Assembly: GCA_916610825.1 (NCBI GenBank)
Contig: OU744450.1
Coordinates: 14,454,489-14,518,488, forward strand
Origin: Haliclystus octoradiatus
Lineage: Eukaryota; Cnidaria; Staurozoa; Stauromedusae; Haliclystidae
Length of the DNA: 64,000 bases
Reading direction: 5' to 3'
This document shows positions 44,944-54,696 of this stretch, in pieces. The notes under the pieces were generated by a model. The model ran no database searches. It was not told the origin of the DNA and saw only the letters and a program-made list of their open reading frames with translations. The translations under genes and the position numbers were made by a program. How positions within the stretch are numbered: position 1 is the stretch's first letter; every line of letters begins with the position of its first letter.

Positions 44944-47900
44944 ATAAAGATAGATTTATCTATCGTCAGATGTGATAGTGCTCAATACCGATTAAACATT
45001 GGCAGAGCTGTAATACATAAGGATGGTGACTGAGTCAAAGAAAACACATTCTTAATTTCTGTTACTATAGTTTCACCCAGTGTGCGATCATCAGACAGTT
45101 GATACTCAATGAAAAATATACATGGTGACTCCTATTACATGCTATCATAAGTGCCGCAGCGCGTTATTGTTTTAATACAATAGTTGTCTTAACATACAAT
45201 GGTGCTATTGTTCCGTTTTGGTAATTAAGGCGTTAGGTAAATGAAATTGTTTCCTATTACAGCAGTTAAGTTAAATTATGTTTTAGTTTCTTTAAAATTA
45301 GATAAATAAAATTTATTCTCGTGACGGCATTTTGAGATTAGTTCAGATTTTTTATTAAGTAATGGCTCTTTTGAGCATATAATACAATATTTTTCCAATA
45401 AACATAGATGACATTTTTTAGATATATTATTGTATGGCTTTGCATTTGCAATAGTTGACCATTTGATTTTGTACTGGCTGTTGCTGTCTTTTAAGTCCCA
45501 AATATGCTTTGACAATTGCATGCTGCTGCTGTATTTTCTATATAGGTTTCTTAATACGTTTTAACCATATAGAAAACCCAACGACACACCATTATACATT
45601 AACACACAGTCTAACCACCCACCAACTATACTAAAACAAGTTTCAATAAACCAAAGAATTTCAGATTTATCTTCTAACAACACAATGTTTTTGAAAAGCA
45701 AACAAACATACGCTGATGCATTAAGAGCAAGCGGCCATGAAGCAAATCTTTCTTACCAACCACGCACTACAACATCAAACAGTAACAGAAGAAAAAGAAC
45801 CAGAAAAATCATATGGTTCAATCCGCCTTACAATAAGAGCGCTAAAATAAACATTGGCCGATCATTTTTAAATTTAGTCAAAAAACATTTTCCTAAATCA
45901 AATAAACTGAGCAAGATATTTAACCATAACACAATCAAAGTGAGTTATAGCTGTACTAACAACATGGACAAGATTCTCAAAAGTCATAACAACAAAATAA
46001 CCAATTATGAAAATAAAGCCACAGCCACACCTTGCAATTGCAGGGATAGAGATACTTGCCCACTCGAAAATAGGTGCCAATTAAAAGGTATCATCTACAA
46101 GGCTACAGTGACAACACCAGCCGACGAAGAGGGAAAGAGCTATATTGGTTTGACAGAAGACACATTCAAAGCATGTTACACATGAAGACACATGTTCAAA
46201 GCGAGTTTATTTGATTTAGGAAAATGTTTTTTGACTAAATTTAAAAATGATCGGCCAATGTTTATTTTAGCGCTCTTATTGTAAGGCGGATTGAACCATA
46301 TGATTTTTCTGGTTCTTTTTCTTCTGTTACTGTTTGATGTTGTAGTGCGTGGTTGGTAAGAAAGATTTGCTTCATGGCCGCTTGCTCTTAATGCATCAGC
46401 GTATGTTTGTTTGCTTTTCAAAAACATTGTGTTGTTAGAAGATAAATCTGAAATTCTTTGGTTTATTGAAACTTGTTTTAGTATAGTTGGTGGGTGGTTA
46501 GACTGTGTGTTAATGTATAATGGTGTGTCGTTGGGTTTTCTATATGGTTAAAACGTATTAAGAAACCTATATAGAAAATACAGCAGCAGCATGCAATTGT
46601 CAAAGCATATTTGGGACTTAAAAGACAGCAACAGCCAGTACAAAATCAAATGGTCAACTATTGCAAATGCAAAGCCATACAATAATATATCTAAAAAATG
46701 TCATCTATGTTTATTGGAAAAATATTGTATTATATGCTCAAAAGAGCCATTACTTAATAAAAAATCTGAACTAATCTCAAAATGCCGTCACGAGAATAAA
46801 TTTTATTTATCTAATTTTAAAGAAACTAAAACATAATTTAACTTAACTGCTGTAATAGGAAACAATTTCATTTACCTAACGCCTTAATTACCAAAACGGA
46901 ACAATAGCACCATTGTATGTTAAGGTCACTCTCTAGTCTAATTTTGGGAAAAAATAAAATTTTGTTGAGTTTGAGCTTTTCTTGTTTTTAGTAAGTATAA
47001 TTATTAAGGAACATGATTCTGAATTTTTTTTACTACAAAACGAACGAAAAACTACAAAATAATACATTTTCAAAGATCATACCTAGCATTTCTTGTTGTT
47101 TTCATGCTTTTTTGGTCCATTTCGTGCAAAACATTGCAAATTTGGAAAAAAATGGTAAATTTTGGTCATTTTTAGGCATAAGACATTCATTTTGTTGGTA
47201 ATTTATCGCTGTTTCCAATTTTTCAGGCCATTTTGTTGTAGCCTCTGCCATTAAATCGATATTGGCTTCTAAATGAGACCTTGACCAACACCCTATCAGA
47301 CAATGGAATTTCTAAACATCAAGTCGCTCCAATATTCCAAACAAAAGGTTTTTTTTATATTGTCCAATAGAAGTGCTGTATTGAAGCTACTTCCACACTG
47401 CATTCAAAAGGGTTCAAAAGTGATAGTTTTTCACGAATGTAATCGTTTTGAAGTAGTTTTTATTGCTTTCAACTGTGTATCCGAAGCCTTGAAATATTTA
47501 TTGATTTCTTTTTCGTGTTTATAATGTCTTCTGGTGATTCATCAAATGTTAGAAGGAAATTTTCTGTCAAAAGGAGGTGTAAAAGGAAGTTATTTCCAGC
47601 TAAAAAATCCCTCAACGAGAAACAACAGGAATCAGCTGATTTTGATGAGCAACCTGGAGCAAGCTCGAAAAAACTGAAGTTATCAGAAAAAGATATTATA
47701 ATTGAGGATAAATGTCATGGATTCAGGCTTGTCAATTTAAAACTACTTGAATTATTGATCAATGAAGCTTCGATTTGTAAATCATGCAAACAAGGGAGAC
47801 TATGTTTACAAGAAGATTCATCAAGAAAAATGGGTTTGTCTTCCATGATTATGCTAACCTGTGAATCATGTTCAGCTATCACTGAATCATACACTTCCCC

Positions 47901-50035
47901 TATAGCTGAAGGATCTAGAGGTTATGAGATCAACAGAAGAGCTGTATTTGGAATGTCAGAAATTGGTGGTGGCAAAACTTCACTCGAAAAGTTATGTGCA
48001 ATTCTGAATATGCCCGAAGCAATGACTGAAACCTCCTACATAGACAATTTGAACATTGTGAAAGAGTCTCTTGAACAATGCGCATCATCCAGTATGCTAA
48101 ATGCAGCTAAAGAGGAGCATAACTTGCAGGATGTACAGCAAAGAAAAATTGCTGACTGTAAAGCTATGTTCGATGGGTCATGGCGCAAACGGGGCTTCTC
48201 CTCCCTGCAAGGAGTTGTCACAGCTATATCGGTTGAATCAGGCAAAGTTCTAGACTACGAAAGCATGAACAAATTGTGTTCTTCTTGTTCACGTTGGGGC
48301 TCAAAACCTGAAAGTTTAAAAAAACAATCCTGGAATGCAAATCATATATGCCCAGTAAACTATGATGGGTCTGCCCCTTCCATGGAGCCGGAAGGTATAA
48401 AGCGAATGTATGAAAGATCGGTAAAGGATAAGAAACTCAGATATACGGGATATATTGGTGATGGAGATAGTAAGTCGTTCTCCAATATAAAAGAAAGTAT
48501 GCCTTATGGGAATAAAATTGACATTAAAAAGCATGAATGCGTCGGACATGTTCAAAAGCGCATGGGCAACGCTTTGCGAAAATTGAAAACACAATGGGGA
48601 AAGAAAAAATTGCCTGATGGTAAAACTATTGGTGGACGTGGTAGGCTGACAAAAGACCTTATAGGTAAGCTGCAAATATATTATGGTCTGGCTATTAGAA
48701 GAAATAAATATAACTTAGAAGCAATGAGAAAAGAGGTTTGGGCTGGTCTATATCACACAGCTTCGACAGATGATAAACCACAGCACCAGAACTGTCCAAC
48801 TGGGAAAGAATCATGGTGCAAATACCAAAAAGCTGTTGCCAATAAAGAAACGTACTCCCATGTTAAAACTATACCTGAGTCAATTGTAGCTGTCCTGAAA
48901 CCTACATATGAAAGATTGGGCAAAGACGAAATACTCGAAGGATGTCTTGGTGGCTATACGCAAAATTCTTGTGAGGCGCTGAATCATCTTATCTGGTCTA
49001 GATGTCCTAAAGGTGTGTCATCTGGGAGAGCTCACCTCGATGCTGCTTGTGCTAGTGCAGTCACTGTATTCAATGATGGAACCTCAGCCTTAAATAATGT
49101 GTTAGTGGCCATGGGAGTAGCACCAGGACAATTCATGTTGGCGCAAACACGTAAGATTGACCAGAAAAGAATTCGTGAAAGTGATAGAAATGCATCAACC
49201 ATCCAAAAAAAAATCAGACAAGCACAGAGACAGTCGAAAAAAGCAGTAGAGGATGAGGTATTAGAGGAAGAAGGAGTTGCTTATGAAGCAGGTGGTTTTT
49301 AATCCAATTACAACTAAAATATAGACAGATAAACATAAACTTTGACTTTGACCGCGATTTTCTCAATTTATGATTTAGAGCGATTTTCAATGACCTTGAC
49401 GGATGTAGCAAACTCATTTGTAAAGCTATTGCTTTCAAATTTGGATTATTTATTTATTACTGTATTATCCATGCAACTATAGTAACAGAATTTTTATAAC
49501 ATATCTAAATATTTTTTAATAAATTTTTTTTGAAACAATCGATTTACAAATTTCGTGACGTCAAGTTACAAATCTGTTTTTTTTTTTATAACTTGCTAAT
49601 TAAAAAATCTAATTCTATAGTTGCATAATGCAACTCTTAAGGAATACTTGTACTGAATTTGGGGTCCAAAGCTACTTCCCCTGAACCTGGATCCTTGTCA
49701 GGCCAAAGGCTATATTTCGTGCGTTTTACACCAGAGAAGCTATTTTTAGACCAAAATTTTTAGATCCAGCTCAATTTTGATGGGACACAAACTGATTTGC
49801 CACAAAATAACAATTTTAGTGACTTTGGAAATGGTAGAAAAATGTTAGACTAGAGAGTGACCTTAAGACAACTATTGTATTAAAACAATAACGCGCTGCG
49901 GCACTTATGATAGCATGTAATAGGAGTCACCATGTATATTTTTCATTGAGTATCAACTGTCTGATGATCGCACACTGCGTGAAACTATAGTAACAGAAAT
50001 TAAGAATGTGTTTTCTTTGACTCAGTCACCATCCT

Positions 50036-50073
<38 letters not shown>

Positions 50074-50310
50074 AATAGTAGATCAAAGATCACGAGTTTA
50101 TTCCGTTACTCTGAGTTTCGCGTAAAGACGCTCTTCAGACGGTTTTATTAAATCAAACCGTCTGAAGAGCGTCTTTACGCGAAACTCAGAGTAACGGAAT
50201 AAACTCGTGATCTTTGATCTACTACTCGTGATCTTTGATCTACTATTTATATCGCTCTACTTTTAGCATTGAGCACTCAAATTGATGTTTTGCCCACACA
50301 ATTACTTTAT

Positions 50311-50356
<46 letters not shown>

Positions 50357-52526
50357 ATCTTCCAATAAATACATATATATATTCATAACAATTGAATGGG
50401 GAAATAGAGGAGGAAGTAGTAGGTTATTCAGTTCAGCGTAAACTCAAAATATAAAACAATTATCAAAAACGTTGGCACAAAATTGTGTTTGATATCTATC
50501 TGTCTCTGTCCCAATTCAAAAATCCCAGTCAATTTCTGTTTTTCAATTCCCAATTGCAATTAAACACCGTAATTAAAACCTCCTTTTTTTAGGTTGTTTG
50601 TAACTGACAAACACATGAGCATTTTCCTATTTTCTTCAAAAATAGAGAAATTCCATATTATCTGAAGTTCTATGTCATTGGATCTCTTATGCATAAGAAT
50701 ATTCTAGAAACAATGTGATACCTGAGAAAGATCCACAGACGGTTCAACTCTTGAGAAAAGACCAGTCATTTGACTGAAGAGAAACTCCTAAATAAAATAC
50801 AATAATAAAATACAGTAGGGTTAACATTCAGCATTGTTTGAATGACAATATGTAGGCCTAGACTATATTAATTGAAAGTGTGGGGATTTAAAATATTGAT
50901 TGAGGTTATGTAGCTCATCATGGCAAGGAACAAAATCATATAATAATGACTGTTTCTCAATCAATACTCGAACGTCGGCCGAATCAAAACAACATTTATA
51001 AATTATGTGTAGGCTATCAATCATCAATCAGATTTTGATCGTCCAGATATGTAGGCTACAGTGTAACCCGCTTACATTTTAAAATTAACAATTTCTATTG
51101 CATTTACTGGTATCAGAATTTGCGCTTATCCAAAATTGTTTAGCAAACATTTGACCAGAAACTAGTTTTTAGGGTTTCAGATTCAGGTTGTACTAGATAA
51201 GCGCAACTTTCAAATTTTCTGGCACTTAAGTGGGTTACAATGTATATGTGTCATTGACTAACAGGTCAATACAAAATTCAAGAAATTCAATTGGTCGAAC
51301 AGCGGTCAATTCTAAGCTGTATTGACTGCTTCGTGTTTTCTTACAATTATGGCGTAAAGATGCATTGCACTATATATAGTTGAACTATATTTAATTACCT
51401 GAGCAGGAATTACAGCAAATGTTGGAAACGCAGAGAACTCTGAGCTTCCCTCATATAGATACTGCAGGGGGCTTTCAAGTTGACTGTTGCTATTGACACC
51501 AATCCCAAGTGAGTATAGTATAATATCCTTGTGATCATAGCTAACTGTACCATCAATCATTTTCTGGCCAATTAAATCACCCATTTTCAAACGACTCTGT
51601 TCATTGTCTTTGGGTGTATGTGGGTTGTTTATCATTTCCATAACAGACATTAAATCTTCGCCACTGGCTTGAGGATAAACAGAACTGTTATAGTCGCTTA
51701 TCTTAGCCCAGTTAGCGCTGACATTCTCTGGGGTCAGGCAGTCTTGTGTGTTACCAATATAAGCACCAAGTGCTCTTTGCAGTCTAACTTTACCACCCCA
51801 TCCGCCAGCAGCCTCGACGACTGCACCATTTTCACTGGAAGATTCATGACACAGATATAGAACAAATGGTGTGACATGTTCAGGCTTCAGACGGTCAAAT
51901 ACATCTTCAGGCATGACACTTTCGGTGAGACGTGATCCAGCCAAAGGGGCAATTGTGTTGCAGTGGATATTGTACTTGGCCCCTTCCTTAGACAATGTAT
52001 TCGAGAGACCAACAAGCCCCATTTTAGCAGCTGAATAGTTGGCTTGACCAAAGTTCCCATACAAGCCAGCATTAGATGTAGTCATAATGATTTTACCATA
52101 CTTCTGGGACTTCATGTGCCTCCATGCTGCATTTGTTGTTTTAAACGCCCCATAAAGATGGACCCTGTGGACCAATTGCCATTCATTGTCACTCATGTTA
52201 GTGAATGATTTATCGCGCAATATACCAGCATTATTAACAAGCACGTCAACCCTGCCATACGTATTTATAGCGGTATTAATAATTTTATCACCATCTTCAA
52301 CAGAGTTATAATCAGCCACTGCTTCTCCTTTCATTGATCTGATCTCTGAAACTACAACATCCGCAGATTTTGTACTTTGAGATGACCCATCTTGGGTACA
52401 TCCAAGATCATTTACTACAACCTTGGCACCACGTCTTGCAAACTCGTGTGCATATTGTCTCCCAAGACCTCCACCAGCACCAGTGACTACAACTACTTTA
52501 TCATCAAATCGCAGCTGTTCTGTCAT
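40317..52526 (-). CDS. HSD17B4: Peroxisomal multifunctional enzyme type 2 (HSD17B4)
   Basis: Six minus-strand exons: 51399–52526, 50722–50787, 43318–43684, 41196–41476, 40944–41082, 40317–40543. They total 2208 bases, 735 aa plus stop, one residue shorter than human. It performs the hydratase and D-specific dehydrogenase steps of peroxisomal beta-oxidation. Residues 1–376 are the short-chain dehydrogenase domain: TGAGGGLG at 15–22, NNAG at 98–101, catalytic S151, Y164 and K168. The 2-enoyl-CoA hydratase-2 domain follows, with YRLNGDNNPLHIDP at about 501–514. Residues 615–735 form an SCP2 sterol-carrier domain. The protein ends SKL, a classic PTS1 peroxisomal import signal. The whole dehydrogenase part is a single exon. 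Intron 2 (7 kb) is packed with retroelements. Confidence 0.98.
41682..42552. mobile_element. hAT-type MITE with 8-bp target duplication
   Basis: The 871-bp element begins CAGTGTTGTAAATACTCGTT and ends TCTCACATCACTG. GAGATATG is duplicated on both sides (41674–41681, 42553–42560). CAGTG ends and 8-bp duplications define hAT. The interior consists of imperfect AAAGTAATTAGTAATTA repeats and has no transposase. It interrupts an older repeat (41575–41681 plus 42553–42660). It lies in HSD17B4 intron 3. Confidence 0.88.
44214..44560 (+). pseudogene. Penelope-like element GIY-YIG fragment A
   Basis: The plus-strand frame shows CNCRNKDNCPLDNKC, then LIYKANVTT and NYIGLTE, the Cys-rich knuckle and GIY-YIG nuclease motif of Penelope-like retroelements. 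A frameshift follows, then KKCNLCLTEKFHI. There is no reverse transcriptase domain. It lies in HSD17B4 intron 2. Confidence 0.85.
44731..44772 (+). ncRNA. Hammerhead ribozyme, Penelope-type
   Basis: Boxes CTGATGA (44736–44742) and GAAA (44755–44758) enclose a TGC/GCA stem with GTAA loop. Helix III is AC/GT with loop TATTA, and the cleavage base is A67. Helix I pairs TTGT with GCAA, with one G·U pair. An inverted copy at 44660–44706 forms the other arm of a palindrome. Confidence 0.65.
44827..44990. repeat. AT microsatellite inside an inverted repeat
   Basis: CTATCACATCTGACGATAGA... is mirrored by ...TCTATCGTCAGATGTGATAG about 120 bases on, with a (TA)n run between. Together they form a near-perfect cruciform-prone sequence. 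Confidence 0.85.
45058..45102 (-). ncRNA. Hammerhead ribozyme motif, left arm copy
   Basis: Minus-strand CTGATGA...GAAACTATAGTA as in the right-arm copy at 49955, but the middle stem has GGG instead of GCG, which weakens helix II. Probably less active or inactive. Confidence 0.5.
45276..45521 (-). pseudogene. Penelope-like C-terminal fragment, left arm
   Basis: An 81-codon minus-strand frame, MQLSKHIWDLKDSN... to KCHLCLLEKYCI and LLNKKSELISKCRHENKF. This is the conserved end of Penelope-like GIY-YIG endonucleases. It is identical to the frame at 46591–46836 in the other arm. Only the C-terminus is present. Confidence 0.85.
45685..46185 (+). pseudogene. Penelope-like RT–endonuclease linker and GIY-YIG fragment
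   Basis: A 166-codon plus-strand frame. It has RKRTRKIIWFNPPYNKSAK, the NIGRSFLNLVKKHFPK block, KIFNHNTIKVSYSCTNNM, the knuckle CNCRDRDTCPLENRC, and IYKATVTT...SYIGLTEDTFK. This is the stretch between the reverse transcriptase and the endonuclease plus the start of GIY-YIG. It breaks at the palindrome centre. The RT core is missing, so the copy cannot move on its own. Confidence 0.88.
46204..46427 (-). pseudogene. Penelope-like internal fragment, right arm
   Basis: An inverted duplicate of 45685–45907 (MFLKSKQTYADALRAS... to KKHFPKSNK), truncated where the palindrome ends. Confidence 0.85.
46591..46836 (+). pseudogene. Penelope-like C-terminal fragment, right arm
   Basis: An 81-codon frame identical in protein to the minus-strand frame at 45276–45521. 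It is followed by the tail interrupted by the transposon at 46924. Confidence 0.85.
46924..49862 (+). mobile_element. TTAA-targeting DNA transposon, apparently intact
   Basis: A 2939-bp element bounded by GGTCACTCTCTAGTCTAA and its exact inverse, 18-bp ends, with TTAA on each side (46920–46923, 49863–49866). It carries one long transposase frame. The unoccupied TTAA is preserved in the opposite palindrome arm at 45189–45192, confirming the borders. TTAA duplication fits Kolobok-type (or piggyBac-type) elements; the transposase is not piggyBac-like. Confidence 0.9.
47515..49302 (+). CDS. Mutator-like-domain transposase, full-length frame
   Basis: A 595-codon uninterrupted frame inside the TTAA element. 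The basic N-terminus has a bipartite-like nuclear signal (KRRCKRKLFPAKK). Next come Cys pairs (CKSCKQGRLC, CESC), then the core: DGSWRKRGFSSLQGVVTAIS, LCSSCSRWG, GDGDSKSF, HECVGHVQKRMG, RGRLTKDLIGKLQIYYG and GGYTQNSCEALNHLIW. These match the animal family usually annotated as Mutator-like transposase domain proteins. The Asp of DGSW, the Asp of GDGDS and the Glu of SCEALN are candidate DDE residues by inference. The C-terminus is a basic then acidic helix. A second ATG is at codon 4. The intact frame and matching ends suggest recent activity. Confidence 0.87.
   Translation: MFIMSSGDSSNVRRKFSVKRRCKRKLFPAKKSLNEKQQESADFDEQPGASSKKLKLSEKDIIIEDKCHGFRLVNLKLLELLINEASICKSCKQGRLCLQEDSSRKMGLSSMIMLTCESCSAITESYTSPIAEGSRGYEINRRAVFGMSEIGGGKTSLEKLCAILNMPEAMTETSYIDNLNIVKESLEQCASSSMLNAAKEEHNLQDVQQRKIADCKAMFDGSWRKRGFSSLQGVVTAISVESGKVLDYESMNKLCSSCSRWGSKPESLKKQSWNANHICPVNYDGSAPSMEPEGIKRMYERSVKDKKLRYTGYIGDGDSKSFSNIKESMPYGNKIDIKKHECVGHVQKRMGNALRKLKTQWGKKKLPDGKTIGGRGRLTKDLIGKLQIYYGLAIRRNKYNLEAMRKEVWAGLYHTASTDDKPQHQNCPTGKESWCKYQKAVANKETYSHVKTIPESIVAVLKPTYERLGKDEILEGCLGGYTQNSCEALNHLIWSRCPKGVSSGRAHLDAACASAVTVFNDGTSALNNVLVAMGVAPGQFMLAQTRKIDQKRIRESDRNASTIQKKIRQAQRQSKKAVEDEVLEEEGVAYEAGGF
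49955..49998 (+). ncRNA. Hammerhead ribozyme, Penelope tail
   Basis: CTGATGA at 49961–49967, middle stem CGC/GCG with loop ACACT, GAAA at 49981–49984, helix III AC/GT with loop TATA, scissile A at 49992. Helix I pairs CTGT (49957–49960) with ACAG (49993–49996). All core positions are present; a U·U mismatch sits at the base of helix II. Confidence 0.72.
50101..50199. ncRNA. Pair of hammerhead ribozymes in a palindrome
   Basis: On the plus strand (50156–50199): CTGAAGA at 50162–50168, stem GCGT/ACGC with loop CTTT, GAAA at 50181–50184, helix III ACT/AGT with loop CAG, scissile A at 50193, helix I CCGT/ACGG. All are fully paired. The left half (50101–50144) is its exact inverse, so the same ribozyme is encoded on the minus strand. 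AT microsatellites flank both sides. It lies in HSD17B4 intron 2. Confidence 0.78.
51059..51242. mobile_element. pogo/Tigger-like MITE
   Basis: Starts CAGTGTAACCCGCTTACATT and ends GTGGGTTACAATG, with TA on both sides. It shares GCGCTTATCC and GCACTTAAGTGGGTTAC phrases with 59630–60210. It lies in HSD17B4 intron 1. Confidence 0.7.
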
Positions 52527-52696
52527 CTTTATTTTATGTCTTGCTCTAGAGTTTCAATTATTATTTCTCAATCCATTGTCAGACCACTGTGTCAAAGACA
52601 AGAAAAACCAAAAGTGCAAAGGTCGACATTTTACTAAAGCGAGACAAGATGCATAACATGTGCCTCAGTTTCAGTTTTGAAACATTATTTTAGAAA
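52527..52696. promoter_or_regulatory. Putative bidirectional promoter HSD17B4/NSRP1
   Basis: 170 bases separate the divergent start codons (HSD17B4 at 52526 −, NSRP1 at 52697 +). Both 5' UTRs and promoters must fit here. No TATA box or other site is recognised with confidence. Confidence 0.5.
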
Positions 52697-54630
52697 ATGG
52701 CGGACGATATCAAGGGAAAGTAAGTTTGAGATTTTTACTTATTTGTTGTAATTTGTTTAGCTAATATGGATAAAAGATTGATTTTATTATTGATATGCGT
52801 GTATCAGGGTGAATTCTTGGTTTTAGTGATCAGACTAACTGTGGGCCTAAACGTAACTTTGGCAGGCTGCAAGGTAGGCTACTCTTTCAGTTCAGTCAAC
52901 TCAGAGGAATCAGACTCACGTTTTAGCATGATTAATCTACTAAAGATGTCTACAGTGAAAATTGTTTTCAATGCAGTATTATGATGTTCATAAATCTATG
53001 AAATCATAAGACGATCATATGACGATTCTCCATGCGGAAAAACAATATTCTATAGATGAATGTATGTAATGAATGTAAGTAATGTTAATACTCTTTATTA
53101 TGATAATGGTAGGCCGTGTCTGCTGACATTACAGGGAGAGATGCTAAGGGCTACTATGGCCGTTAGTCAGAGCTCTTTGATACAACAGACACGACCGTAC
53201 AGTAAGACAACAAGAGGTAAAAGAAGACGTTTACGTGATACAGTTTACACACCTATAGATTTACAGGAAATGATTAACAATAGACAAATATGCGATGACG
53301 TGAATACAATATAAAACCACTACAAATACGGTTCCAGGAATGATGAAAATATTATCTCGAGGGCAGCTCTGTCGTACTGTGCAAACTGGAAGATTCTGAG
53401 TTGTGATCGACTGGCATACTGGGACATTAACGAGATGGGATATTAAGCGATGAAGGCATGTGAAAGTTTTTATGGAAAATGGAGAATAGAGATCAGTTTT
53501 ATGTGAGGACATTTTAAAGCAAGGTGGGACATTGAAAAGGGAATAATAACCGAGTTTGACTGTATTTTGGATCTGTAAAATTATAATAGGGTTGCCATGG
53601 TTGATATATATATATATATATATATATAGAGTATAAAACAGAGACGAGGCAAAGCCTTTTCCGTAACTCGGAGTTTCACGCTTTTATTGCGATCTTCAGA
53701 CGGTGATACTAAAAAATTAAAAACATACGATTACTCCTAAACATACATACATGAGTGCGATATCTAGCTATTGTTATCTACAATGGGTTACTGATAAATT
53801 AATATTTTTATTGTTTGTTTACAAAGGCATATTGTTGTAAATTTCTTAATGTCTACGATTTACCGGATTTAAAATTTCCAAGGTAAAATTTGTTCTCATG
53901 CCGGCATTTGGAAATAAGTTCTGATCTTTTGTTGAGTAGGTTAGGCGAACGTGATGTTATAATGTGAAATTTCTCCGTAAGGCATAGGTTACATTTATTT
54001 GAGATGTTAGTGTATGCGCTAGCAGTAGCTAATATAGACCAATTAATTTTAAATTCTGCGTCACTGAGCTATCAAAATTAATATGGAATCTCAAAGAAAG
54101 TAACGCAGAATTTAAAATTAATTGGTCTATATTAGCTACTGCTAGCGCATACACTAACATCTCAAATAAATGTAACCTATGCCTTACGGAGAAATTTCAC
54201 ATTATAACATCACGTTCGCCTAACCTACTCAACAAAAGATCAGAACTTATTTCCAAATGCCGGCATGAGAACAAATTTTACCTTAGAAATTTTAAATCCG
54301 GTAAATCGTAGACATTAAGAAATTTACAACAATATGCCTTTGTAAACAAACAATAAAAATATTAATTTATCAGTAACCCATTGTAGATAACAATAGCTAG
54401 ATATCGCACTCATGTATGTATGTTTAGGAGTAATCGTATGTTTTTAATTTTTTAGTATCACCGTCTGAAGATAGCAATAAAAGCGTGAAACTCCGAGTTA
54501 CGGAAAAGGCTTTGCCTCGTCTCTGTTTTATACTCTATATTATGCTCTGTCCTAAAAAACATTGAGCACTTTCATATACATGTGTGTATAAGAGTTCACA
54601 CTCAATACAATTAATTTTTTAATTAATTAT

Positions 54631-54696
<66 letters not shown>

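Larger units (their letters stand above)
45015..50040. repeat. Penelope-like palindrome, arms about 893 bp, split by a DNA transposon
   Basis: The left arm, 45015–45907, is mirrored by 46204–46919 plus 49863–50040. Each arm holds an outward-facing 3' tail (C-terminal coding, hammerhead motif) and an inward-facing internal coding segment. The order is tail(−), internal(+), unique centre, internal(−), tail(+). Arms are almost identical, implying recent formation or gene conversion. The transposon at 46924–49862 interrupts only the right arm. Confidence 0.9.
53640..54545. repeat. Penelope-like palindrome B, arms about 420 bp
   Basis: The minus-strand tail at 53640–54060 is mirrored by 54080–54540. 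The right arm on the plus strand reads NLKESNAEFKINWSILATAS, then SNKCNLCLTEKFHI and LLNKRSELISKCRHENKF, the Penelope-like endonuclease C-terminus. The left arm encodes the same on the opposite strand. Each arm ends in a hammerhead motif. It lies in NSRP1 intron 1. Confidence 0.88.

Noticed and set aside
53060..53314. 84-codon frame with KTTRGKRRRLRDTVYTPIDLQ
   Set aside because: It reads somewhat protein-like and follows an acceptor-like TTACAG, but it does not join NSRP1 exons in phase and matches no family I know. Could be an old transposon piece.
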